Part shown: piece after piece, positions 8,351-16,863 of the stretch | Layout of the letters: each line of letters begins with the position of its first letter | Numbering within the stretch: the first letter of the stretch is position 1 | Source of the DNA: Nitrospinaceae bacterium | GTDB taxonomy: Bacteria > Nitrospinota > Nitrospinia > Nitrospinales > VA-1 | Assembly: GCA_029261435.1 (NCBI GenBank) | Contig: JAJDBI010000210.1 | Location: 1-25,657 of the forward strand | Length of the DNA stretch: 25,657 bases | Direction of reading: 5' to 3' | The notes under the pieces: generated by a model | Told to the model about the DNA's origin: nothing | What the model saw: only the letters and a program-made list of their open reading frames with translations | Database searches by the model: none | Position numbers and translations under genes: made by a program

Positions 8351-8366
8351 TGGCAGAAGTATTGCA
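8351..8366 (+). promoter_or_regulatory. Sigma-54 (RpoN) promoter of pilA
   Basis: TGGCAGAAGTATTGCA matches the sigma-54 consensus at the -24 (TGGCA) and -12 (TTGCA) elements with exactly 10 bases between GG and GC. Transcription should start near 8377, giving a leader of about 83 bases before the pilA ATG at 8460. In Pseudomonas, Myxococcus and Geobacter relatives, pilA is transcribed from a sigma-54 promoter activated by PilR. The NtrC-type regulator at 4164-5576 is the natural candidate here. The leader contains a small hairpin, CAAGTA (8389-8394) with TACTTG (8408-8413). Confidence 0.8.
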
Positions 8367-8459
8367 ATAACTCCAATAGAAAACCTCACAAGTATTAATT
8401 TGTCAATTACTTGGCATTAGTTTTTTTTAAAACGGTTGTAATAACAAAGGAGAAAAATA

Positions 8460-8867
8460 ATGAAGAACTGCATTAAGGATAACAAGGGTTTCACTCTCAT
8501 TGAATTGGTAATGGTCATCGTAATTTTGGGTATTCTGGCAGCAGTTGCCATCCCTCGATTTGTTGACCTGCAAGGCAGTGCCCGCACTTCAGTGGCTAAT
8601 GGAATTGGTGGTGCGTTGGCGGGGCAGATAACCATGTTGCACGCGAATAAGTTGATCACCAAGGCTGCAACCTATAATGCCGGTCTCGTTACTGCCAGTA
8701 TTGATGCGTCTGGTTTTACGCTTGCAGATGGAGGGACTGTAATCACAGCAACGTTGGATGACGGTACAAAGTACACGTGGGCCTATGAAACTAATGGTGG
8801 AGCCGATGCTACTGGTGCTAATTTTCAAGCAGCAACCATTGCTGGTCCAAATTTAACAACGCCATAG
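8460..8867 (+). CDS. pilA: Type IV major-pilin-like protein PilA
   Basis: A 135-residue prepilin, the likely structural subunit of the pilus fibre. It has a 10-residue leader ending in KG, then FTLIELVMVIVILGILAAVA, the canonical mature N-terminus with Glu at +5. The globular part is short, Ala/Thr/Gly-rich, without a disulfide pair (the only Cys is in the leader), and includes DGTKYTWAYETN near its end. The start is supported by a strong AGGAG 7 bases upstream. The gene has its own sigma-54 promoter at 8351-8366 and follows a hairpin, so it is probably expressed separately from the pilB operon. Which of the two pilins in this locus forms the fibre is inferred from the stronger expression signals of this one. 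Confidence 0.88.
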   Translation: MKNCIKDNKGFTLIELVMVIVILGILAAVAIPRFVDLQGSARTSVANGIGGALAGQITMLHANKLITKAATYNAGLVTASIDASGFTLADGGTVITATLDDGTKYTWAYETNGGADATGANFQAATIAGPNLTTP

Positions 8868-8940
8868 TAAACTGAACTGTAATTTTTGCAGAACTCATTC
8901 TGGTCCAGATGCTTAATAAAATTATGAACTCAGGAGAGAA

Positions 8941-11337
8941 ATCATCTTTTTAGTTAGGTGTCTTTGGCCGGTTGGGTTCTTTGCAGTACTTGCGGTCTGT
9001 TATTTCGGTGATATCAGAGGATGGATTTTTGCCGAAAGAGACCTGCTACCATTTTTTATTCCTCCACGCCAACTCTGGGTGGAGGAAGTAAAAAACTTCG
9101 TTTTTCCTCTGTGGAATCCGTATTATTATAATGGGCACCCTCTGTTTGCTACCTTGCAGCCGGGGGTGCTCTACCCCCCCAGTATTTTATATTTATTCCT
9201 TCCGTTTGATTGGGCATTTAATCTCAACGTAGAAATTCATTTTGCCCTCGCAGGCTGGTTCACTTACCTGTTATTGCGAGGAATGAAAGCCAGCCAGGGG
9301 GCATCATTGATTGCCGGAGCAGGTTTCATGCTATCCGGTTATTTGATTTCTGTGCACCATATGCTGAGCACCTTATTGTCAGTCACATGGGTCCCGTTAT
9401 ATTTGCTTTGCTATTTTTCAGCGATAAGAAACAACAATCCCACCCATGCAATTTTATCCGGTGTTGTAGGTGTATTAATGTTTCTGGGTGGCGGTATAGA
9501 AGTATGTTACCTGATTTTCGGGGTGACATTTTTTCTGACCCTGTTTCCGGAGCTGGTATTAGAGCTCGGTGATTACATTAAAATTCGACGCCGCATGATT
9601 TTCTTTGCGATTTTTTGTACAGTTTTTTTTGGTTTGTCGGCGGTTCAATTGATCCCCTTTTTGGAGCTATCTGAGTTCTCCGTTCGGTCGGAGGGTATTT
9701 CCTACCATTTGGCAGGAGTCTGGTCTCTACACCCATATGATTTGGTAGAGTTTTTCCTGCCCGACCAAAATGGTGTGGGGACGGATTTGAAAAAATACTG
9801 GGAAAACCAAAATTGGCTGAGAACCATTTACATGGGGGGGATACCCTTTTTACTGGCAATATTCTTCTTAAAAAAATGGGACCGGCGAGCACAAGGCTTC
9901 CTTCTCTTATTTTTTATCTCTATTGGTCTGGCAATGGGGAAAAACACCCTGTTTCATCACTTCCTCTATGATTACCTACCGTTATTCAACAAGCTACGTT
10001 ATCCCGTCAAATTCATCTTTATGGCGGTTTTGATCCTTTCCATATTGGCTGGGTTGGGGTATGACTATTTTAAAAAGGAACTGACAGGAGACAAGCCAGA
10101 AAGTCAGAGATGGGCCCGCTATATTTTATCCCTTGGGTTTTTCAGCATGTTCGTGTTTGGAATTATAAACCTTTTTAATGAACCTCTTGTTGCATATTTT
10201 AAATCCATAGGATGGGATCACCCTAATTATAATGAAACTGAATCTAATCTTTTTAATATTAAACGCTTTTTGGCTTTTTCCAGCCTGTTCTGTCTCGGTT
10301 TATTTTTATACTCCAGCCAAAAAATAAAACACACCTTTGTTCAGGGAGCATTAATTGCACTATTCATCTCAGATTTATTTTTTGCTCATTTTATGTTCTA
10401 CGAAAAAGAAAACTATATTGAGAGCCAAAAACTAAGCGAAAATGCGAAGTTTATGCGAGCCGACCCAGAGCTGTTCAGGTTTTATGTGACTTCGAAAACT
10501 AGCAAAGCAACGCCTTCCAATTTAAAAGACTGGGAAGGAATAGATATCAGAAAGGAAAAAGTTATACTGGGCCTGCTTGGTACTCGAAGCCTGTTTAATA
10601 TGGATGGTATAGGGGTTACTCAACAGGCACGTTGGAAAAAGTTAGTGGAATTGATCAAGTCTGCACCACCTACAGACAGTCAAATGTTGCTGAACTTAAT
10701 GAACGTGAAATACGTAGTGTCCATTCCCCCCATCACTTCTCCAAATTTTAAGCTTGTCCACTCTGTTTATCCCAGATTGCAAGACCCAGAAAAAAACAAG
10801 GAAATGGAGAATAAAGTAGGCATAAAGGTATATGAAAATAGGGCAATGCTTCCACGTGCTTTTCTTGTGCCCAACTGCAAAATAGTTAAAAATGATGGGG
10901 AATATAGAGTTTTTTTTCAGGGCAAACAATTAAAACCGAAATCTTTGGTGCTGCTTGAAGAACAACCTGAAGACTTCGATTGTGAAAAGAAAATATACCT
11001 GGATCTTAAAAAGCACGATTCCGTTGAAACCACATCATATAAAAGCAATACAGTTGACCTGGCTGTGAATTCATCTATCCGTCAATTCTTGTTTTTAAGC
11101 GATAGTTATTATCCCGGGTGGAAAGCTTATGTAGACGGTGAGGAAAGAGAGATCCACCGAGCAAACTATTTGTTTCGCGCTGTTATTATTGAGCCTGGGG
11201 AGCATCGAGTGCGCTTTGAATATGACCCCTTTTCTTTCAAACTAGGATTGGCAATAAGTGTGACCACGATTTTAATTTGCATGGGATATTTTCTTCGAAG
11301 AAAGTATCTTAAGGAATTACAAGGAAAAATGGCTTAA
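8941..11337 (+). CDS. YfhO-family polytopic membrane protein (glycosyltransferase-like)
   Basis: A large membrane protein of the bacterial YfhO family, GT-C-like proteins linked to modification of surface polymers. About a dozen helices are followed by a periplasmic beta-rich domain and a last helix with a basic tail. Family hallmarks are the N-terminal RDLLPFFIPPRQLW followed by FPLWNPYYYNGHPL, the central NKLRYPVKFIFM, and the C-terminal SDSYYPGWKAYVDG. The frame clearly begins before the GTG at 9079, because the first helix and the conserved opening lie upstream. The in-frame region back to the TAA-TAA at 8914-8919 contains no ATG, GTG or TTG. The coordinate used is an ATC placed 4 bases after AGGAG, so the true start is uncertain. 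One extra T in the T5 run at 8947-8951 would join the frame to an ATG at 8924. Substrate unknown. Confidence 0.8.
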   Translation: MIFLVRCLWPVGFFAVLAVCYFGDIRGWIFAERDLLPFFIPPRQLWVEEVKNFVFPLWNPYYYNGHPLFATLQPGVLYPPSILYLFLPFDWAFNLNVEIHFALAGWFTYLLLRGMKASQGASLIAGAGFMLSGYLISVHHMLSTLLSVTWVPLYLLCYFSAIRNNNPTHAILSGVVGVLMFLGGGIEVCYLIFGVTFFLTLFPELVLELGDYIKIRRRMIFFAIFCTVFFGLSAVQLIPFLELSEFSVRSEGISYHLAGVWSLHPYDLVEFFLPDQNGVGTDLKKYWENQNWLRTIYMGGIPFLLAIFFLKKWDRRAQGFLLLFFISIGLAMGKNTLFHHFLYDYLPLFNKLRYPVKFIFMAVLILSILAGLGYDYFKKELTGDKPESQRWARYILSLGFFSMFVFGIINLFNEPLVAYFKSIGWDHPNYNETESNLFNIKRFLAFSSLFCLGLFLYSSQKIKHTFVQGALIALFISDLFFAHFMFYEKENYIESQKLSENAKFMRADPELFRFYVTSKTSKATPSNLKDWEGIDIRKEKVILGLLGTRSLFNMDGIGVTQQARWKKLVELIKSAPPTDSQMLLNLMNVKYVVSIPPITSPNFKLVHSVYPRLQDPEKNKEMENKVGIKVYENRAMLPRAFLVPNCKIVKNDGEYRVFFQGKQLKPKSLVLLEEQPEDFDCEKKIYLDLKKHDSVETTSYKSNTVDLAVNSSIRQFLFLSDSYYPGWKAYVDGEEREIHRANYLFRAVIIEPGEHRVRFEYDPFSFKLGLAISVTTILICMGYFLRRKYLKELQGKMA

Positions 11338-11473
11338 CCAATTCATGCTGTAAAAACATTCATATTTTAAATGGATTTGCATTCCTTCAACCCTGCCCCG
11401 AACTACCACATGTTTATAAAGAGAAGGTAATTTCCAAGCATCCTATTTTTTTGTTATTCGAGACTTAGCAATT

Positions 11474-13201
11474 ATGTTGCCAGCTTTTTCAGTCATTTAT
11501 TTGTTTGCTGTTGTGGTCGTGGGGTGTGAGAACAATACTCTCTACCAAAATATCCACGATATGAATGCATTAATGGCTTTTCTTTCCCTGGTCTTTTTAG
11601 GCATGGCTTTTTTTCATCGTGATAAGAAAGAGGTTTGTGGTGTCAGGGCCTTATCAATCAGTTTGATTTTATTTTTGTTCTATTCAGTAATTACTTTTTA
11701 TCATTCCTCAAATGCTGATTTGAGCATATACCCCGTTGTAAAAATTCTCAGTGCCCTCTTTTTATCCATAGCTCTTATCTATTTCCTCAAAGATATTGAA
11801 ATACTAGAAAAAGCACTGCTAATGGTTTTTACTTTTGGCGGAATTTTGGCCACTACTGGAATAATTGAACAATTTTTTCCTTTTTTATTCCAAATGAATT
11901 GGACAAGAGTTTTGAATTCAAAGTCAATTTTTACAAATGCCAATTTTTATTCAGGGTATCTTCTGATTCATATTCCAATCGGAGTATATCTATACTTTCG
12001 ATCATCAAGCTCATTTCAAAAATTTTTAACAGGTCTTGCATGGATTTTGATTTTAGTTTCTTTGGGGTTTTCTAAATCACAGGGTGGGCAATTGACGGCA
12101 TGTCTTCAAATTGCCGCAATCATTATATATTTTTTTGTTACAAAAAAACCCCACCGGGCAAAGCTCGTTGGACTTGGCACAATCGTATCAATTTTAATTT
12201 ATTTTGGTCTGCTAAAGCTCATCCTGGAACCAAACCTGTTAGCACCCATAGGAAGTACTGCCGGGATAAGGGAGGTGACGGAATCTGAGATAATAAAGGA
12301 CTGGATGAGTAGTAGTGTGGGAATTCGATTGATGTATTGGTCGGGGGCGTGGAAAATTTTTACAGAGCATTGGTTAATGGGGAGCGGTCTTTGGACGTTT
12401 GTCGAATTATACCCACAGACAGGACTGAGCCGTCTTCCTTTGCATGCTCATAATATGTATCTACAAACTGCAGCAGAAACAGGACTGATAGGGTTTGGGC
12501 TGCTGATGATCTGCCTCACTTCTTTATGCACGACGCTTGGCGGGATATTTAAAAGGGGAAGTACAAAGGTAGTGGAAATAAATTTTTATATTGTGACTTC
12601 CCTACTGGGTTTACTCATTAACAATACTATTGAATATAATTGGCTGACCTCAAACTTTATTTATTATTTTGTATCTTTAGTTATTTCGGTGGAAGTATTA
12701 AACAGAGAAACTCAGAGGCATAATAAATGGGGTGTCAAAATAGACACTAAGGGTTTGCAAGCCAAGGTGGTTCCAGTTTTTATGGTGCTGGGAGCTTTCG
12801 TGATTGTGCAGTATTACAGTTATCAAAGAGTTATCTCGCATGATATTCCAATGAGTGCCACCATGGAGGAGATGTTTGCAAATACCGATAACGCAAAACA
12901 GTTATGCCATCGATGTGGAAGGCCTTATTACTTGTCCGGTATTGCTCACCTTGAAATGTTTCGGATGTCTCAAAACAGCCAAAACCTGATTCTAGCAGAA
13001 CATGATTTTAATGAAGTGATTCACCGAAACCCTTATAGCCTGGGAACATATTTAATACTTGGAAAAACCAAGAGCCTGCAGGGAAATTTTTCTAAAGCCA
13101 AAGAATATTATATAAAGGCTATGAAAGATTCGCGGCACGTTGTATCTGCCATAATCGAACTTAGAAATATTGAAAAGAATAATGAGAGTGCCAGACCTTG
13201 A
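11474..13201 (+). CDS. O-antigen ligase/polymerase-like membrane protein with C-terminal TPR
   Basis: A 575-residue polytopic inner-membrane protein of the O-antigen ligase (WaaL) / Wzy superfamily, which transfers or polymerises lipid-linked glycan at the periplasmic face. About ten to twelve helices are present. The large periplasmic loop carries the Wzy_C signature GSGLWTFVELYP and, near residues 324-326, HAHNMYLQTAAETGLIG. After the last helix (about 435-455), a soluble tail holds a C-x2-C pair (LCHRCGRPYY) and TPR-like helices, ending with a clear unit (GTYLILGKTKSLQGNFSKAK). TPR tails occur in some protein-glycosylating members. The ATG has no good Shine-Dalgarno and the frame stays open about 18 codons upstream without another standard start. 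Lipid A ligase, polymerase and pilin glycosyltransferase (PglL/TfpO-like) roles are all possible; nearness to pilin genes makes the last worth considering. Confidence 0.75.
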   Translation: MLPAFSVIYLFAVVVVGCENNTLYQNIHDMNALMAFLSLVFLGMAFFHRDKKEVCGVRALSISLILFLFYSVITFYHSSNADLSIYPVVKILSALFLSIALIYFLKDIEILEKALLMVFTFGGILATTGIIEQFFPFLFQMNWTRVLNSKSIFTNANFYSGYLLIHIPIGVYLYFRSSSSFQKFLTGLAWILILVSLGFSKSQGGQLTACLQIAAIIIYFFVTKKPHRAKLVGLGTIVSILIYFGLLKLILEPNLLAPIGSTAGIREVTESEIIKDWMSSSVGIRLMYWSGAWKIFTEHWLMGSGLWTFVELYPQTGLSRLPLHAHNMYLQTAAETGLIGFGLLMICLTSLCTTLGGIFKRGSTKVVEINFYIVTSLLGLLINNTIEYNWLTSNFIYYFVSLVISVEVLNRETQRHNKWGVKIDTKGLQAKVVPVFMVLGAFVIVQYYSYQRVISHDIPMSATMEEMFANTDNAKQLCHRCGRPYYLSGIAHLEMFRMSQNSQNLILAEHDFNEVIHRNPYSLGTYLILGKTKSLQGNFSKAKEYYIKAMKDSRHVVSAIIELRNIEKNNESARP

Positions 13202-13230
13202 GGGTTTCTATTAACTGATATACTCATCCT

Positions 13231-13983
13231 ATGCGAATTAAACCGATGGTAATTATTTGTTTAATATTGGGAGCTTTAGGAATCCCAGCCTCTGGAATGG
13301 GGCAGCAGTTAAATATTAACCCGTTCCAGCCATCGAGTTTGGTCAGCAGCGAAATTGCACACAAGCAGCTTCAAAAAATCTACCTTACTTCCGGAAAACG
13401 TCGCACGTTCCATTGTGGTTGTGTGTTTGATAAATTAAAGCAGGTTTTCCCAAATTTATGTAGTGATGGTCCGTTGCTTGGCAAAGGTGAGTCACAAAAA
13501 CTGATTTGGGCGGCCTTGATGCCTCCAAATGTATTCGCCAAATCATTAAAGTGTTGGAACAAGAGCCTGTGTGTGCGCCAGGACAGAAAAAAAGTCAAAG
13601 GATCTCAATGTTGCTCAGAAGTTTCGCCAAAGTTTAAAAAGATGGAATCCGATATGCACAATATTTTTCCAATGATGGAAGAGCCAGTAATTCCTGTCGA
13701 GACAAGTAATTTTTCAGGTCTTTGGGAATATCGTTATTGCAAAAAGGAAGGCACGCTTAGGAAAGAGATCAGTGGTAATGCGTCCCGGGCATATTTATAT
13801 ATGTCATTTCAATATAAAATTCCATTGGAAGAGAGTCTGGAAAATTCATTCAGAACTTGGCATTTCGAAGATCCACCCGATGAGTGGGAAGAAAAACGGA
13901 ATGACTTGATAGAAATTGTTCAGGGAAACCGCAATCCATTTATAGATCAACCGGAGCTTGTGGAGCAGGTCAGAGATTTTTAA
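13231..13983 (+). CDS. Exported endonuclease I (EndA/Vvn) homologue lacking the catalytic Glu-His pair
   Basis: A 250-residue protein with a signal peptide (cleavage expected near residue 24). It matches the periplasmic endonuclease I family of EndA, Dns and Vvn, which cuts DNA at a His-metal site. Family landmarks are kept: HCGC at 61-64, CW at 108-109, KMESDMHN at 137-144 with the metal-ligand Asn144, SRAYLYM at 185-191, EWEEKRND at 218-225 and VQGNRNPFID at 230-239. The active-site motif E-W-E-H-V-V-P reads I-W-A-A-L-M-P (92-98), so the metal-binding Glu and general-base His are both Ala (A95, A96). From family knowledge it should be inactive as a standard nuclease; whether it still binds DNA is unknown. 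The frame is intact with no stop, arguing against simple decay. It follows the O-antigen ligase gene by 29 bases, with no obvious ribosome-binding site. Confidence 0.82.
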   Translation: MRIKPMVIICLILGALGIPASGMGQQLNINPFQPSSLVSSEIAHKQLQKIYLTSGKRRTFHCGCVFDKLKQVFPNLCSDGPLLGKGESQKLIWAALMPPNVFAKSLKCWNKSLCVRQDRKKVKGSQCCSEVSPKFKKMESDMHNIFPMMEEPVIPVETSNFSGLWEYRYCKKEGTLRKEISGNASRAYLYMSFQYKIPLEESLENSFRTWHFEDPPDEWEEKRNDLIEIVQGNRNPFIDQPELVEQVRDF

Positions 13984-14012
13984 AAAAAAATTGAAGCGTG
14001 TTGTTTATGCTT

Positions 14013-14462
14013 TCAGGGTTTATGGGGGTGTTTGAACCCTGGAGGGAATAGGGTGTCTTCGTCAATCCAGGCATGCTCAATCTGTGAAATCGCGATGCTG
14101 GTGTTTTTCAGGTTCGCTCCATGAAGATAAGCTCCATCTAGACGGGTATTGTGGAGGTCTGCGTTCTCCAGATTTGTCCACATTAGATCAGTTTCTTCAA
14201 AATTCGCATTTTTCAGGCAGGCACCTTCCAATTGAGCGTCCTGTAAATTAGCCCCTCTGAGGTCGGCGTTTTCAAAGTCAGCTCCCCGCAGGTCAGCGCC
14301 TTGAAAGTTAGCCTCGACCAATACAGCATTTTTAAAATTGCTACCACGCAAATCTTCCTCACTAAGGTCAGCGAATATACCACCATTGCCTTTTGACTCG
14401 AACCACTCTTTGTGAGTTTGTAAAATCTGTGGAAGAATAGAAACAAGGCTGGACTTTTTCAT
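14013..14462 (-). CDS. Pentapeptide-repeat protein
   Basis: A 149-residue soluble protein whose residues about 35-130 are tandem A(D/N)LxX pentapeptides (for example ANFQGADLRGADFENADLRG). These fold as a right-handed quadrilateral beta-helix. There is no signal peptide or membrane helix. Members range from DNA-mimicking gyrase-binding proteins (Qnr, MfpA) to proteins of unknown role. Without a Qnr/MfpA-type arrangement, no specific function can be given. It is convergent with the endonuclease I homologue (29 bases between the ends) and divergent from the PP2C phosphatase gene. No strong ribosome-binding site precedes the ATG. Confidence 0.85.
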   Translation of the reverse strand: MKKSSLVSILPQILQTHKEWFESKGNGGIFADLSEEDLRGSNFKNAVLVEANFQGADLRGADFENADLRGANLQDAQLEGACLKNANFEETDLMWTNLENADLHNTRLDGAYLHGANLKNTSIAISQIEHAWIDEDTLFPPGFKHPHKP

Positions 14463-14626
14463 AACAACTTTTAAAAGGGACTGCTAAAAAATGGTAATAT
14501 TCACTTTTTAGGAGCGATTTTATTTTATGAAAATGCAAACTTTAAACTTAATGCACTATGATAACCTTATTATAAGAGTAAACCTTCTCACTTGTTATTC
14601 TTAAAAAGAAGACCAAGGCCGCCTAG

Positions 14627-16843
14627 ATGAAAAATAGAGGAATTGTTTTTAAACTGACATCAATGATTATAGTAGTCTCGGTTGTATTCTTCTTGATAGT
14701 CAGCAATCATAACTCTAAGAAAATCCGTTCTATTTTCAAAGGCAACCTTAAGGATTCTGCAGAAAACCTGTCTTATTCTACACTGAATAAAATAGAATCA
14801 ATTCTTAAAGCTGTCGAAAAAATTCCCCAACAAATTGCTATTACCCTCGAAGTCACTACTTACACTAAAGAAGACCTGCTTTCTATCATAAGGCAGACTG
14901 TGCATAATAATTCTGAAATTTATGGGGCTACCATTGCATTCGAACCTTATATGTTTGATCCCCAAAAGCTCTATTTCGCACCCTATTTTTATAAACATAA
15001 AGATGAGGTAAAGCTCACCTATATAGGTAGCGATTCATACAAATATTTTTCATGGGATTGGTATAAGTTACCGAAGGAGACAAATAACTCCATGTGGAGT
15101 GAACCTTACTATGATGAAGGTGCTGGAAATATCATCATGTCTACTTATTCGGTTCCCTTTTTTCGCCACATAAAGGGAGAAAGAAAATTGGCGGGTGTTG
15201 TAACCGCAGATATTTCCCTTAAATGGTTACAGGAAATGGTTTCTTCGATAAAAATTGCCGAAACCGGTTATGCATTTCTCATTTCAAAAAAAGGAACCCT
15301 GGTGACCCATCCCCGGCAAGATTTGATCATGAAGCAAAATATCTTTAGTCTTGCGGATAAGTTAAATAAGCCAGGGCTCCATAAACTTGGACAAAGCATG
15401 ATAAATGGTGAGACCAATTTAATTTCAAAAAAGCATTTATTTACAGGGGAAGAGGCTTGGCTGTTCCACGCACCTCTACCTTCTAATGGTTGGTCGTTGG
15501 GTGTTGTTTTTCCCAAGGAGGAACTGCTGACAGGTGTAAACAAATTGCAGATAGAGTTGAAGGCTTTTGTGGCAGTTGGAATGAGCTTGTTGCTGTTGGT
15601 CATATGGTTCATAGCCCGCTCGATCACACGACCACTTGGAATCCTGACAAATGCTACAGAGCAGATGGCAACGGGTAAAACCTGTGACCTTGTTTCTAAA
15701 ATAGATTCGAAAGATGAGGTGGGAAGACTGGCTAAATCGTTTTGCACTATGGAGCGGGAAATAAATAACCATATTCAACAAATTGAGGACATTTCCAAAC
15801 TCCCCGGTGAAAACCCGAATCCGATTTTTCGTGCCGGAGCAACCAGAGAAGTTTTATACGCCAATAAGGCCGCCGTCACAGTTTTTAATGATTGGAATAT
15901 CAAGGTAGGAAATTCCCTTCCTGTTATTTTTCATGAATCGATAGAAACCGCTTTATCCCTGAAAGAAAACCAGCAACTGGAGCTGGGCCATGGAGACAAA
16001 CTGTTCACTTTTGAACTTATGCCGGTTGTCGAATCTGCTTACATTAATATATATGGAAGGGATATCACTAAAATTCGTAAAGCTGAAAAGCAGCTGGAAA
16101 AAATGATCCTGGAAAGAAACAGAATAGAAAGTGAAGTGAAGCTGGCTACGCTGGTTCAGGAAGGATTCTTGCCGGAATCGCCCCCCAAGCTTCCAAATTA
16201 TGAATTTTCTGCTCATACTGTTCCCGCAAAATTTGTTGGCGGAGATTTTTATGACTTCATCGAAATTGACTCCAACCAGTTAGGAATCGTTCTTGGTGAT
16301 GTTTCAGGAAAGGGTGTCTCGGCAGCTTTATATATGGCGCGTTTGATGAGCGACATAAGATATGTATCGCTCATCAACTCAGACCCTGTAAAGGTCATTT
16401 CACAATTGAACAATATTTTAGCTAGTCGATCTCGTAAAGGGATGTTTGCTACTGCCTCCTACCTATTATTGGATATCGAGAACCGAAAACTAAAAATATG
16501 CAATGCAGGTCACCATGCTCTCATGATAAGGCGAAATGAAAATATAATGGAAGCGGGTAAAGCTGGAGGAATTCCCCTGGGGATTGTGGAAAACAGCAAT
16601 TACATCGAGGAAGATTTTTCTCTTTTACAGGGAGATCTGGTATTCCTTTATTCGGATGGGGCGGTGGAACCGGTGAATCCACAAATGGAACAATTCGGTA
16701 TGGAGCGCATTCAATCCATTCTCCTGAAATCAGAGGGAACGCCAGAAGAGACACTCAAAGAAATCAGCGATGCCATTCAGCAGTTCACACAGGATGCTCC
16801 CCAGTTTGATGATATGACCTTCCTGATGTTCAAGGTCCACTAG
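14627..16843 (+). CDS. Membrane sensor PP2C-type serine phosphatase (Cache-HAMP-PAS-SpoIIE)
   Basis: A 738-residue membrane receptor with a protein phosphatase output. It has a first membrane helix (about 11-28), a large extracytoplasmic dCache-like sensor (about 35-305), a second helix (about 312-331), HAMP (about 332-385), a PAS-like segment with PNPIF...VLYANKAA (about 395-480), a coiled linker, and a C-terminal SpoIIE/RsbU phosphatase domain. Metal-binding residues are present: GGDFYDF with D540, LGDVSGKG with D558, SDGAVE with D677, and DDMTF with D728/D729. Such proteins dephosphorylate STAS anti-sigma-factor antagonists in partner-switching circuits. No STAS protein or anti-sigma kinase is encoded nearby, so the partner is elsewhere. 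The ATG has AAGG about 9 bases upstream. It is divergent from the pentapeptide gene. Confidence 0.88.
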   Translation: MKNRGIVFKLTSMIIVVSVVFFLIVSNHNSKKIRSIFKGNLKDSAENLSYSTLNKIESILKAVEKIPQQIAITLEVTTYTKEDLLSIIRQTVHNNSEIYGATIAFEPYMFDPQKLYFAPYFYKHKDEVKLTYIGSDSYKYFSWDWYKLPKETNNSMWSEPYYDEGAGNIIMSTYSVPFFRHIKGERKLAGVVTADISLKWLQEMVSSIKIAETGYAFLISKKGTLVTHPRQDLIMKQNIFSLADKLNKPGLHKLGQSMINGETNLISKKHLFTGEEAWLFHAPLPSNGWSLGVVFPKEELLTGVNKLQIELKAFVAVGMSLLLLVIWFIARSITRPLGILTNATEQMATGKTCDLVSKIDSKDEVGRLAKSFCTMEREINNHIQQIEDISKLPGENPNPIFRAGATREVLYANKAAVTVFNDWNIKVGNSLPVIFHESIETALSLKENQQLELGHGDKLFTFELMPVVESAYINIYGRDITKIRKAEKQLEKMILERNRIESEVKLATLVQEGFLPESPPKLPNYEFSAHTVPAKFVGGDFYDFIEIDSNQLGIVLGDVSGKGVSAALYMARLMSDIRYVSLINSDPVKVISQLNNILASRSRKGMFATASYLLLDIENRKLKICNAGHHALMIRRNENIMEAGKAGGIPLGIVENSNYIEEDFSLLQGDLVFLYSDGAVEPVNPQMEQFGMERIQSILLKSEGTPEETLKEISDAIQQFTQDAPQFDDMTFLMFKVH

Positions 16844-16863
16844 TGAAGCAGGAGAGTTCCAGC

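Noticed and set aside
8412..8427. Second sigma-54-like element TGGCATTAGTTTTTTT upstream of pilA
   Set aside because: The -24 half is good but the invariant GC of the -12 half is TT; the element at 8351-8366 is far better.
14014..14041. Inverted repeat CAGGGTT/AACCCTG between convergent genes
   Set aside because: It has a 14-base loop, lies inside the 3' end of the pentapeptide gene and has no T tract; too weak to call a terminator.
14527..14604. 25-codon open frame with an upstream AGGAG before the phosphatase gene
   Set aside because: Spacing to the ATG is 12 bases and the peptide has no recognisable features; likely chance in AT-rich DNA.
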